Origin: Notospermus geniculatus
Lineage: Eukaryota; Nemertea; Pilidiophora; Heteronemertea; Lineidae
Assembly: GCA_002633025.1 (NCBI GenBank)
Contig: NMRB01000024.1
Span: 914,884 to 978,883 of the forward strand
Direction of reading: 5' to 3'
DNA length: 64,000 bases
Each line of letters starts with the position of its first letter. Position 1 is the first letter of the stretch. The position numbers were made by a program, and so were the translations under genes. Shown piece after piece: positions 22,219 to 33,300 of the stretch. The notes below the pieces were generated by a model. That model made no database searches, had not been told where the DNA came from, and saw only the letters and a program-made list of their open reading frames with translations.

Positions 22219-22425
22219 GTGAACTATGCACAGAAGTTGTACTTCGGCGAGGCGTGGAATGCGGTAGTGTACACGCTATACCCAGTGGTGATCTATTACC
22301 GGTTCCACTGTACCATGTCTCTGGCCGAATACATGCTCTGGAGGCGCGAGATGAAAAACGCAAGGCGAAATGGTACGAGGCAGAAAGACTTTGTCTCCAA
22401 CTTGGGAACTTTTTCCCATTACTGA
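22219..22425 (+). CDS. Second copy of the otopetrin last exon
   Basis: Same TTTCCAG acceptor, 207 bases, and a protein identical to 20756-20962, with only silent or flanking changes. No second main exon exists, so this is part of the block duplication at 22083-23037. It is probably an allelic copy placed in tandem by the assembler rather than a functional exon. Confidence 0.5.
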   Translation: MNYAQKLYFGEAWNAVVYTLYPVVIYYRFHCTMSLAEYMLWRREMKNARRNGTRQKDFVSNLGTFSHY

Positions 22426-22973
22426 TCATGGATTCTGGGTGTACATGTACTACTCCACGGCCTTACCCGCTGGCCATGAAGGATTTTCTTCAGGGCCTAG
22501 TGGTTGGCGCGTTGGCCTTCGAGCTACATGTAGAAGTCGGCAACGTAGAGCGCGGTGTGTGCCGGCGGTCCCTCTACGGTGGATGTGACCGGCGCATTCG
22601 ACAATGAGTGTGTGTTCTTACAGGAACATTGTTGAGTTAAATGTACGTAATTTCCTAGCTCAGGACCCATATTCATAAAACTACTTAAGTCTAAGTACGA
22701 CACTTATCCTTCGTTCAACACAAAAGATAAGTATCACACTTAGACTTAAGTAGTTTTATGAATACGGGGCCTGAAGTGTAGAAATAGCAGGGCATGAACG
22801 AGTCCCCAATAGGGGAACATCGCACCAGATAAACTGTATTTCGTCAGTTCTTGGATTGAGAAACATTTGCATGTCACCATGGTCACACGTAGTTCCCTAC
22901 AGGAACATACGAGTTCGTAGTTCAACGGATCATGTCGTACGATCAGTATAATCCAATGGAGTATGAGCTGGGG

Positions 22974-23347
22974 CCTGTTTCATGAAGTGACTTTAAGCTA
23001 ATGGTACCATTAACTTCAATGCATTTTCCATTTGATTAAAGGTGGGGAAGATGGGGATCTGGCCTCGTGGTTAATGCGTGCTGCCCCTTAGTGCTGGCGA
23101 TTGATGCCTCATGCGAGGGTCCGTGGGTTCGAATCTGGTAGGAAGCAATGTCTTTCACCTTAGAAACCCGGGCCCATATTCATAAAACCCTGCTAGCTTA
23201 GTTGGCTGCCAGTTGTGTGCATTGACCTGCACAAACTATAGGCACTTTAGCAGGCAACTAAGCCTAGCAGGGTTTTATGAATATGGGTCCTGATTTCTAT
23301 TTCATATTGGTACCATTAGCATAAGTCACTTTGTGAAACAGGCCCCT
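22974..23347. repeat. GGGGCCTGTTTCATGAAGTG foldback split by SINE and MITE
   Basis: Left end GGGGCCTGTTTCATGAAGTG (22974) pairs with right end CACTTTGTGAAACAGGCCCC (to 23347). Between them lie a tRNA-derived SINE (about 23046-23160) and a palindromic MITE (23168-23292). This gives a clear insertion order. Confidence 0.65.
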
Positions 23348-24684
23348 GGGCATGAGAATATTGTTGACAAGTGCCAGCCAATTTATACTGTAGTTAGCGG
23401 TAGCTGTGAAGGATGATAGAGATGTCAAGAAATCCGGCGTTCCGCTAAAGCCCCCCCCCCGTCACATATCCACTCCGGGGCCCGTACGGCGAGTAAAAAC
23501 AGATTGCCCTTGATCCCCGGGGAATGAAAACCGTAGAAATGAAAATGAAAATGAAAATGAAAATCGTAATGGACTCGTAGACCTACGGTCTCTAAAATCC
23601 ACGGCAAGCCGCTGGGTGGGGAAAATCGTACGGGGGGCCGGTGGATATGTGACGTAGGCTTTAAGGTGACACGAGCATTGCGTTATCGTTAACGGAGCGA
23701 TTTCTTGATATCAAGCAGAACCTTCCTACACCGATTTTCTAGCATATATTCTTATGCACTCCACTTGCAATGTTGCAATCTGAAATATATTGCATTTCGT
23801 ATCACTACGTTACCGGAACGTTTTTCAGTTTTCTCCTCACTATCGTAACTAAAGTAATAATAGGTCAGTACATGAATGTGATCGCCTTGAAACTTAACAA
23901 TAGATGCTGCATTTTCAAAGATGGCTCTCATTAGTGTTTGACGTCAGATTACACACATGTATATTTATTTAATAACTGGATAGAACGTATGAAAGAAAGA
24001 CTTGGTAGTTCGATCCTGCAAGGTGAGGAAACAACAGGCAGTCATGCCCGTCACAAAATTTTTGACTACGTTTTTCTCAATATACCTAGTCAGGGCCCAT
24101 AGCTTCCATACAATAACCTACATGCATGCCCGTCTTCAGTATCAGAAAATCTAATCATATTTTTAACTGTGTGGAACGAGCTAGTGGAATTTCAAGGAGC
24201 AGATGTGCCGATTTTACGACAACTTGGCGACCACCAGGACTCAGGATATGCCCTTGTTGACTACACTTCTGTAATCAGTTCCAACTTAAACCCGGGCTTG
24301 GACGTGCTGCCTCCCTTCGACACCATCAGGCATAAAAGCCAATCAGCCTGATTTCGTGTGTTAGGCCTACAGGCCGTATAGGCCTACCAGTTGGCAGCAG
24401 GCGTTATTACATAAGTGAACGAACTGACTTCGTTGAAAGAAAACGACGACGGGAATTTTTTTTCTAAATAGCCATTTTCAATAGCTTCGAGGTTGAGTGT
24501 AACAACTTATAATTAAGACGGCGAGGATACGTCAAGACATGGATCTCGACATTTTGGGGGTCAACCAAACTGCACGTTTGGGGGGTCAATCAAACCTCAT
24601 GCATACTAGCCGACCAAACACATGGCTACCACCGACGCTCTTCGCTAACTGGGCGTTGAAAGTTGCTTTAGAAGTTGTCAGGAA
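23042..24684. repeat. Duplicated block, copy 1
   Basis: Corresponds to 24775-26451 with small indels. The copies differ by a MITE at 23168-23292 present only here, and by the tandem repeat at 25024-25215 present only in the other. No gene is recognised inside; ORFs such as the one at 24539 occur in both copies but have no domain or splice evidence. Confidence 0.75.
23046..23160 (+). repeat. tRNA-derived SINE
   Basis: GGGATCTGGCCTCGTGGTTA contains a box-A-like TGGCCTCGTGGT, and GGGTTCGAATC is a good box B about 65 bp downstream. The acceptor and anticodon arms do not fold as a true tRNA. A second copy is at 24778-24895. Confidence 0.6.
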
Positions 24685-24774
24685 TCTGAATGTGAATGAC
24701 TCGTCGCACAAAGGCCAGTTCCGTGGATTGCCACTAGGGAATGAGCTCAGCTATAGGTAGCCCCCCGCCTTAAA

Positions 24775-26451
24775 GGTGGGGAAGATGGGGATTTGGCCTC
24801 GTGGTTAATGCGTGCTGCCCCTTTAGTGCTGGCGATCGATGCCTCATGCGAGGGTCCGTGGGTTCGAATCTGGTAGGAAGCAATGTCTTTCACCTTAGAA
24901 ACCCGATTTCTATTTCATATTGATTAAAGGTACCATTAGCATAAGTCACTTTGTGAAACAGGCCCCTGGGCATGAGAATATTGTTGACAAGTGCCAGCCA
25001 ATTTATACTGTAGTTAGCGGTAGCTGCACTGAAAAAAAAATCCTAATCATGTTGAGTACTTTCGGGGTACTCGTTTTGTCCGTGAGATGAGTAGAAAGGT
25101 ACTCATATTGAGTAGAAAGGTACTTATAGCGAGTAGAAAGATACTCATAGCGAGTAGCAAGGAAATCCAAATGCAGCTCCTTGGCCCGATGAGTACCCAA
25201 TTAGTACCCAATTAGTANCCCGTCACATTATGCACTCCGGGGCCCGTACGGCGAGTAAAAACAGATTGCCCTTGATCCCCGGGGAATGAAAACCGTAGAA
25301 ATGAAAATGAAAATGAAAATGAAAATCGTAATGGACTCGTAGGCCTACGGTCTCTAAAATCCACGGCAGGTCGCTGGGTGGGGAAAATCGTACCGTGGGG
25401 GGCCGGTGGATATGTGACGTGGGCTTTAAGGTGACACGAGCATTGCGTTATCGTTAACGGAGCAATTTCTTGATATCAAGTAGAACCTTCCTACACCGAT
25501 TTTCTAGCATATTCTTATGCACTCCACTTGCAATGTTGCAATCTGAAATATATTGCATTTCGTATCACTACGTTACCGGAACGTTTTTCAGTTTTCTCCT
25601 CACTATCGTCTTTAAATTAACTAAAGTAATAATAGGTCAGTACATGAATGTGATCGCCTTGAAACTTAACAATAGATGCTGCATTTTCAAAGATGGCTCT
25701 CATTAGTGTTTGACGTCAGATTACACACATGTATATTTATTTAATAACTGGATAGAACGTATGAAAGAAAGACTTGGCAGTTCGATCCTGCAAGGTGAGG
25801 AAACAACAGGCAGTCATGCCCGTCACAAAATTTTTGACTACGTTTTTCTCAATATGCCTAGTAAGGGCCCATAGCTTCCATACAATAACCTACATGCATG
25901 CCCGTCTTCAGTATCAGAAAATCTAATCATATTTTTAACTGTGTGGAACGAGCTGGTGGAATTTCAAGGAGCAGATGTGCCGATTTTACGACAACTTGGC
26001 GACCACCAGGACTCAGGATACCCTTGTTGACTACACTTCTGTAGTCAGTTCCAACTTAAACCCGGGCTTTGACGTGCTGCCTCCCTTTGGCACCATCAGG
26101 CATAAAAGCCAATCAGCCTGATTTGGTGTGTTACAGGCCGTATAGGCCTACCACTTGGCAGCAGGCGTTATTACATAAGTGAACGAACTGACTTCGTTGA
26201 AAGAAAACGACGACGGGAATTTGTTTTCTGCAAAAATAACCATATTCAATAGCTTCGAGGTTGAGTGTAACAACTTATAATTAAGACGGCGAGGATACGT
26301 CAAGACATGGATCTCGACATTTTGGGGGTCAACCAAACTGCACGTTTGGGGGGTCAAACAAACCTCATGCATACTAGCCGACCAAACACATGGCTACCAC
26401 CGACGCTCTTCGCTAACTGGGCGTTGAAAGTTGCTTTAGAAGTTGTCAGGA
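24775..26451. repeat. Duplicated block, copy 2
   Basis: Near-identical to 23042-24684, again starting with the SINE. After 26451 it continues into unique sequence leading to the GPCR at 27.2 kb. A single N at 25218 lies just after a tandem-repeat insertion. Confidence 0.75.
25024..25217. repeat. CACTGAAAAAA element with GAGTAGAAAGGTACTC repeats
   Basis: Absent from the paralogous position in copy 1 (after TAGCTG at 23406), so it is an insertion. It starts CACTGAAAAAAAAATCC and holds four or five units of about 21 bp with palindromic GAGTA/TACTC halves. The right end is lost at the N at 25218. Confidence 0.6.
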
Positions 26452-27200
26452 TCAATATAGTCGTCTTCGAACACATGGTTTTCATTCGTGAAACAAGGTG
26501 TGTCCAAACCAAACAAACGTTTTACCATTGTCTCGAGTAAGTACGAAATCTATCACTTACATGTACATGCTATTTCCCTTTCGGATTTAATTCAAAATTT
26601 TGTAACACAGGGCCGAAGCCAGCATTATTGGCCCTGGCAAGAGGACACCTCAGGCTACCCATGTTCATGTTGTTGCTCATTTACAAGGAACACGGCAATT
26701 GTACAAGGCACCACGACTTGCTGTCCCATGCGACGGACGTGAAGAGGCAGGGATGCTGGATTCGAACCAGGTGTAATGACTGAGAAGGCTTCCCGTACGC
26801 CAATGCCCGCTTTACTTTTTGGCGGACACTCAAAAAAAGAGAGACATGTTTACATGTATGTCTGCCTCCCTCATTGTCATATACCGGCTTATTCCGTCAA
26901 TCCTTTGTTGGGAGGCATTGGCAAACGGGGAGCAATGAAAGACATTACACCGGGACCTGCCTTTTGCCAAGCGGACGTGATATAGTAACAGCAGGGCTAT
27001 TGATGCTATTTTCCTTGGCCTGCTGGTAAAGCTTGTAAGCGCACATACGAAAATCCCAGTGCTGTGAGCTAAAACATTAATGAGCTCTACCTCAGCCTGC
27101 TTGGTCAGCAATGCCAACCATCACCAACAGGAGAAGCTGGAGAATGCCAGACCTCTGTGACCTTATAACTGCGATTTTGGTGTTTTCTGATATTTTGCAG

Positions 27201-27867
27201 TATATTGAATTTCTTTACCTATGGGTTTGGGGATGCCTCATCGTACTGCCTGGCTGCGATGTCGATAGACCGAGCAATCGCCGTCATGTCACCCCTGAAG
27301 GCCAGAACGATGTGTACGCCAGGACGGACAAAGAAAGTCATCGTGGGTTTAACGTTCATCAACTTCGTTCGTTACATACCCATGTTACTACCGTGGTACC
27401 AAACAATAAAAAGTGAAGCGATGAGTTTTTTCTTCAAATCGATGGAAATCGTGTTTTTAGCGCTAGTTCCAGCTATCATTATCAGTACGGCAAATGTTCT
27501 AATACTCGTCCGGCTTAGGCGTGCCGAATTGGAGAGACGCACGATAGCCGAATCGTCCGATACGTCAAGTTCTGAGGCTAAATATCTAAACCGTGTGCTT
27601 GTACTTGTTTCTCTCTTATTCATAATCTTTTCCCTACCATTTGCGATCAGCGAATTGCTATGGTACATTCCACGTTTTCTGATATGGTATGTGGAGAGGT
27701 ATGGCGAGGAGGCATGGGCGTGGATGACCTTCGATTCCTGGGTTCTTGTCATTCTCGCCGAACTGAGCCATGCACTGAATTTCTACCTGTATGTTCTTGG
27801 CGGAGGTAAGAAGTTCAGGAAAAGCGTGAAGGATTTGTTCCTGTGCAAAGGAATCCGTTATAAATAG
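27201..27867 (+). CDS. Rhodopsin-family GPCR, TM3-TM7 exon
   Basis: A TTTTGCAG acceptor precedes an exon open to the TAA at 27867. The first base completes a split codon (phase 2), exactly as in the GPCR exon at 34824. It encodes about 221 residues: end of TM3 with IDRAIAVMSPLKAR (DRA in place of DRY), TM4 VGLTFINFVRYIP, TM5 LVPAIIISTANVLILV, TM6 LVSLLFIIFSLPF and TM7 LSHALNFYLYVLGGGKKFRKS (N..LY in place of NPxxY). The tail ends FLCKGIRYK. The first exon (N-terminus, TM1-TM2) was not found upstream, perhaps because of the misassembled duplications before it. The two-exon structure, the PLKAR motif and high similarity make this a paralogue of the gene at 30.4-35.5 kb. Ligand unknown; a peptide receptor is the likely class. 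Confidence 0.75.
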
Positions 27868-27929
27868 GTTCCTCAACCGCGGAACGGCTTAACGCCTATT
27901 TTTTCTCGGCCGTCGTCCTGTCTTGTTTC

Positions 27930-28283
27930 AGGCCTCTCCATTACATGCTTCTCAGGCCGTTTAAGGGTGTAGTGAATTGGGCACATGCCCAAAATAAGCC
28001 CTGAAAAAATATGCCCAAAATAGGGTTCAGTGCCAAAAATACGATCTGTAAATTCAAAAAAAATTGAAAATATACCATTATTAGACAATGAACAAAGGAA
28101 ATCCACATGTTATCACACATTTCTTGGGAAAAAATGAGTTTTGCCAATTTATTTGCGATGTTCTTATTCTGGATTAAAACGTAGCCATATCGTCACTATG
28201 CAAAAAAAGAGAAAAATTGGGATGCCCAAAATAGGGTAAAAAATACAGGGTGTAGCGCTCTTCATGCAATGGAGAGGCCTGTG
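27930..28283. repeat. MITE (CAGGCCTCTCCATTACATG ends)
   Basis: CAGGCCTCTCCATTACATG on the left and CATGCAATGGAGAGGCCTG on the right are inverted. The interior is A-rich with repeated GCCCAAAATA words and no ORF. Confidence 0.65.
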
Positions 28284-28849
28284 TTTGTAAGCTTCTTGGG
28301 CAACAACACAAGGCCGGGATTCCAAGGTTGCCGACTTGGGCTCCACGGCATCACTCGACCATTGCTGACCCGTCGCCTGTGCCAGTCGAAGGCCAACCAG
28401 GGCCGTTGGTAATGTACATGTAGCTTTTGTCTTGGGGGGGGGGGCTCTGGGATGCAAAAATGTCTTTTTGCTATTTTTCTGCCAAATAAATCTGCATGCC
28501 CCCCCCCCCGTATCTATGCTAGCTACGGCCATGCCTCGGGTAATCTGTGAACATTACTTGCGTTAAGGCATCACGGTCGGGTTCATTCCCCCATCGTACG
28601 TACATGTACATGTACATGTACATTTACATGTACGACCTGTGAGATACTCAATGCAACACGGTGCTTGACGGATACTATCTAAGGAGTGTAAGTCCGGGGG
28701 CATGTTCATTCGAGTTTGAACAAAGGTCCCGGGCTTTTTATTCCTTTGCAGAATAGTTCAAACAGACCAATAGAACGTTCGCAGTGATTTGGTCCCCCAC
28801 GGGATCGCATATAGACTACCCAGGCCAAGCGCACATTTGCGGCAACACT

Positions 28850-29075
28850 CAATGCGGTAGGGTTGTTTTTAAAGTCGACTGACCCAACGCTGTCGACTCG
28901 TCGAGTCGGGTCGGTCGATTTTTTCCCTACCGCATTGAGTTTTGCCGCAAATGTGGCAAGTCTCAACGCGGCAGGGATGTTTTTAAAATCGACTGCCCCA
29001 ACGCTGCTGTACACGACAGCTGGGTTAGTCGACTTAAAAAACACCCCTACCGCATTGATATTTGCCGCAAATGGC
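28850..29075. repeat. Foldback with repeated CTACCGCATTGA arms
   Basis: CAATGCGGTAGGGTTGTTTT, CTACCGCATTGAGTTTTGCC, CAACGCGGCAGGGATGTTTT and CTACCGCATTGATATTTGCC alternate in orientation, with GTCGAC words between them. It is probably two related hairpins in tandem. No gene. Confidence 0.6.
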
Positions 29076-29479
29076 GTTGGTACTGGTCAAGGCTGGTAGC
29101 ACGACACGGAAATCTTAAAGCGAGACCATCTCCGTCAGCCATGCGAATAAAGCCACCAATGCGTGCTACGCCATCTCTGCATTTTCAGGGTCGTATTTAA
29201 CCCCCCCCCCCCCCCCCCCCNCCCCCCCCCCCCCGACCAAAAAGCTAAATACGGTCCTGATTTTATGTCCACGACACGGCTCACAGACACGATTTCCTTC
29301 ATGTATCTCGCAGACATGAATTTGTATGCGTGCTGCCACCTAACGGGATGACAGGGATTTCGAGGATCAAACAGAAGATTCGTCACCGGGAGGACAACTT
29401 TTTACTTACTGGAGAAGAGGTGCTTATGGGTTTTGTCTACCATCAGTAGGCCTACTTCTCTCGCAATCAAAGCCCTTTC

Positions 29480-29595
29480 TGTCAGAGTGGCGCAGTGGAA
29501 ACATGTAGCACCCGTCACCCCTGCAGTCCCGGGTTCAATTCCCGATCGGACGCGGTGCTCGTGTGATGGAGAGGGCGACTCTCTGACAACGCCTG
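29480..29595 (+). repeat. tRNA-derived SINE
   Basis: AGAGTGGCGCAGTGGAAAC has a box A (TGGCGCAGTGG), and GGGTTCAATTCC is a box B about 45 bp downstream. A non-tRNA tail follows (GGTGCTCGTGTGATGGAGAG). Arms do not pair as an intact tRNA. Confidence 0.55.
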
Positions 29596-30379
29596 CCGTG
29601 ACAAAGAAAGTCGACAAAAATCTAATTTTTAGTCGTTATACCTACAGAATGCCCTGAGAAACTGAGCCCATCCAAATTTATTTTGGTGTAGATCTGCCTA
29701 ACGCTCTGATAAAGCAACAAGTGTGATCAACATTTACATGTACATTGAGCCTCCGACAAACCTACAGGTAGCTAGCTGTTTATTACCTTTTAGCATTAAG
29801 GGAGGCAGCGCCAGTGTAGAGAGTTCATCAGTTATACATGTATTTATGGCCGTCCTTACATGCATTATGACAACTACTTATGGAATCTATAACCGTCCAA
29901 TGAAGCCAAACAAATCTCCGTTTTTTGTGTTGGTAGGCCTACCCTTCCACAAGACAAAAGAGCTATCCTTGTAAATATATTTTCGGAGTTTTATTTTGAT
30001 AACGAACAGGCTGAGTGCTGTTGAAGCATTGAATGCAAGGATCCATCATTTTTTAACAAGTGTTTATAGATGAGCAGCTTATGTTTCAAACGAGGGAGCG
30101 TCACGATTCTCATTCTGTACGAGACTCAGAATTCGAAAACCATTTGTATGAAATCAATCGAAAAATTTGACCACACGAAAATTATTACCATAACCTTCGT
30201 CGATCGTGTCGTGACTTTCAGACAGAAATGACCGACTCCAATCGAACACATGGAGTGGTAGCCTACACACGGGAAGATTAGCTGCATAGAAATGACAGAA
30301 CACAGTAAAGAGGCAGAAACGACAAAATAAACGGGGAGCAAAGAGAAGAAACGACAGAACGCCGAATGCAACACTCGGC

Positions 30380-33300
30380 ATGGCGAATCCTGATATAATT
30401 ATGAACCAAACCACTGAAGTTATCGAGGAAGAACTTTCAGCTGCAGCCTTGAAACTGTTACTAGGAATGAACTTCTTGAAGAAGTGGGTCCTTTTTGGTG
30501 TCCTGGTCGTCGGATTATTTGGCAATACCGTCTCATTACTGATAACGACGCAAAGAAAGAATATCGAGGTATACCAACGTGTATTTATATGAGTGCATTG
30601 AGCGTTCTCGACTCGCTCGATCTGCTCATGATGTCCTCATACGTGGTAGTATTCGTCCACGAGTTGTTTCCCCCCGGTTCCTTTTGCACGATGACGGGTG
30701 CTAACTTTTGGATTTGTACAGAGTGAGTATGACTCTTAAAGATAATGTACCGCGGGTATTTTCGCGGACCACGAAAATCATTGTTTATTTACAACTTGTT
30801 TGTGTATGTCCTGCCTTTCTTTGTCTTTTGCGTTATTTTTTGGTGGCATGGCCCTCTAGAAATTCTTTTGGTGCCGAAAGTATTCAATTTGGTGGGTTGG
30901 CATGTCCCAAAGGTCCAAAATAACATAATGTAAACATCCATGTTTACAAACACTGAATGTAAACAATGAAGTCATGATACATTATCTTTAAGGCCTGGGT
31001 CCACATGTGCGTTTTACGCTGCGTTATGACGCTTCGCCCATTGTTTGGAAGCAGAGCGGCGGAAAATAACAAAAAGATTTAACGCACATCATGCAGCGTA
31101 AAACGCACATGTGGACCCAGACCTTTAAGGCCTGGGTCCACATGTGCGTTTTATGCCTTTTGACGTTGTATCCATTCTACATATGGACCGAGTCCAAATG
31201 GACTGAGTAACTTGGACTGAGTGCCAAAAAATGGTATAAACAATAATAATGAATGTTATCACCATAAATTGGTAAGAAATGGTTATTTTCTACGGTGGCC
31301 CATAAGGGACATTTAGTTTTTATTTTATTATGTTTTCTCTACTTTTCTCCGCGGAAATAATGGTTTCTCTGCGGAAATAATGTTTTCTCCGCGGAAATAA
31401 TGTTTTCTCCGCGGAAATAAACTTTTCTCCGCGGAAATAACTTTATTCCGCGGAGAAAACTTTTCTCCGCGGAATTAAACTTTTCTCCGCGGAAATAATG
31501 TTTTCTCCGCGGAGAAAACATTATTTCCGCGGAGAAAACATTATTTCCGGGGCGAAAACATTATTTCCGCGGAGAAAACATTATTTCCGCGGAGAAAAGT
31601 TTATTCCGCGGAGAAAAGTAGAAAAAAATAAAAATATAAAATAAAAACTAAATGTCCCTTATGGGCCACCGTAATTTTCAATATGTAGAACATGAAAAGA
31701 GTTAAGAAAAATAAAACTATAAAATTTTGTTCTTCGCTAAGCCGACCTGAAATCCCCAAGTTACATCAACCCAACACGCGAAACAGGCCGTGCATGCAGA
31801 CAGCAATAGACTAGTTCCTTGTCGTTCCGTTACGAGGCGCTACGCTCTATACTACACTTCAGCATAAAGACAGGGTACCAGTCTAAGACAGTAGATGATC
31901 CAATAGGGAGTTTTCGCAAAGCCCCCGAAGCGCCAACGCGAACGCCAAACCCATTGTTCGACGCTACGAAAAGACCACCGAACAAAAGGATAGACGTTGC
32001 CGTTGGCGTTTCGGGAGCTTTGCGAAAACTCCCTTATACCGCCCTTTGCACTCGAATTGGGGCTACCTCGTCCCCACGATATTTCCTGGAAATACCGATA
32101 CCCAGAAGTGTTGATTCTAAAATGCAGAAGATGTAAGTGGAACGTTAACTCGCTAAACTCACTTTTTTCTGCTTATTCTGTTGCTTTCGTAACGTTACGC
32201 TTTTGCTGGACAAAAATGAGGGGGAGTAATCTTAACCGTATCTAGGCAGTATCCTTTCACATTATCTACAAAACGGCTTGTTTCTTCCATTTCACATTTT
32301 GGCACTCAGTCCAAGTTACTCAGTCCATAGAATGGATACTACCATTGATTATCCCAATGCCTGTGAAAACCGCTCCGCTCGCCGCAAGACGCGGCAGAAT
32401 CCGCTATAATGGAAACGGCCTTTAAAAGCCCGTTTCCACTAGAGCGGATTCTGCCGCGTCTTGCGGCGAGCGGAGCGGTTTTCATAGGCGTTGGGATAAT
32501 CAATAGGCCATTGTGTTGTTAAACCATCGAAGGATTATCCAAAGCCCTGTGAAAACCGCACCGCTGGCCGCAAGACGCAGCAGAATCCGCTATAGTGGAA
32601 ACGGGCCTATTCGGAATGTCGGAACGCTCTCACTGAGCCTACGTGTAGCTCTGCATGTCCGTCGCATGTGAGAGTCCTTCTGCCTTTGCAAGGGCAAACT
32701 TCTTTGATTGGCATTTTTCAGAGTGTGGGAGATAATATACGGTGTATAGTTCTTTAGTCTTCATGGATAATATCACTCCGATAAAATTTCGTTTGTAAAA
32801 GTTTTTAAAAAGTTTGTTCTTTAAAAAAACTTAAAACACAACGTTTCCCCAAGTACACTTGACTTCTCCAGGTGTAATGTCGGAACGCTCAAATAGGGGC
32901 AAATAAGACCACATCCAAGCGAGGAACAAGTCGATTGAGTAGCTTGCGATGGCCTATTCCATACTTAGGCTAAGAATCCATTCACGCGATTTTCTTGCCG
33001 CAGACGCTCGAACATTGTTTGTTTCCGCCGCGTTGGTCCTGGACAAAGGATGCGACATCGCGCGGTACGAAAATCGCGTGAATGGATTCTTAGCCTTAGG
33101 CCCACGGCAAACAATGCCGTGGCTTTGGCCTCATGGAAAAATCTGAGGCCTACACTAATCGGTACATGCGAGTTGCTTGTATGTCAGGGGTACATCGCGC
33201 TGTGTCTTCAGAAGCGGATGCACAACGGCAGACAAGTAAAGCCGTTGTGTATTACATTTACATGCGCATTCTGCAAAGTTTTGGATATTTATCAGTCTCA

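Noticed and set aside
23046-23160. Functional tRNA gene
   Set aside because: Box A and box B are present but the acceptor and anticodon stems do not pair and copies are associated with repeats, so a SINE is more likely. The same holds for 29480 and 59355.
24539-24760. ORF starting MDLDILGVNQTARLGG, present in both duplicated blocks
   Set aside because: Conservation is explained by the block duplication. The C-terminal parts differ between copies and no domain or splice evidence supports it.
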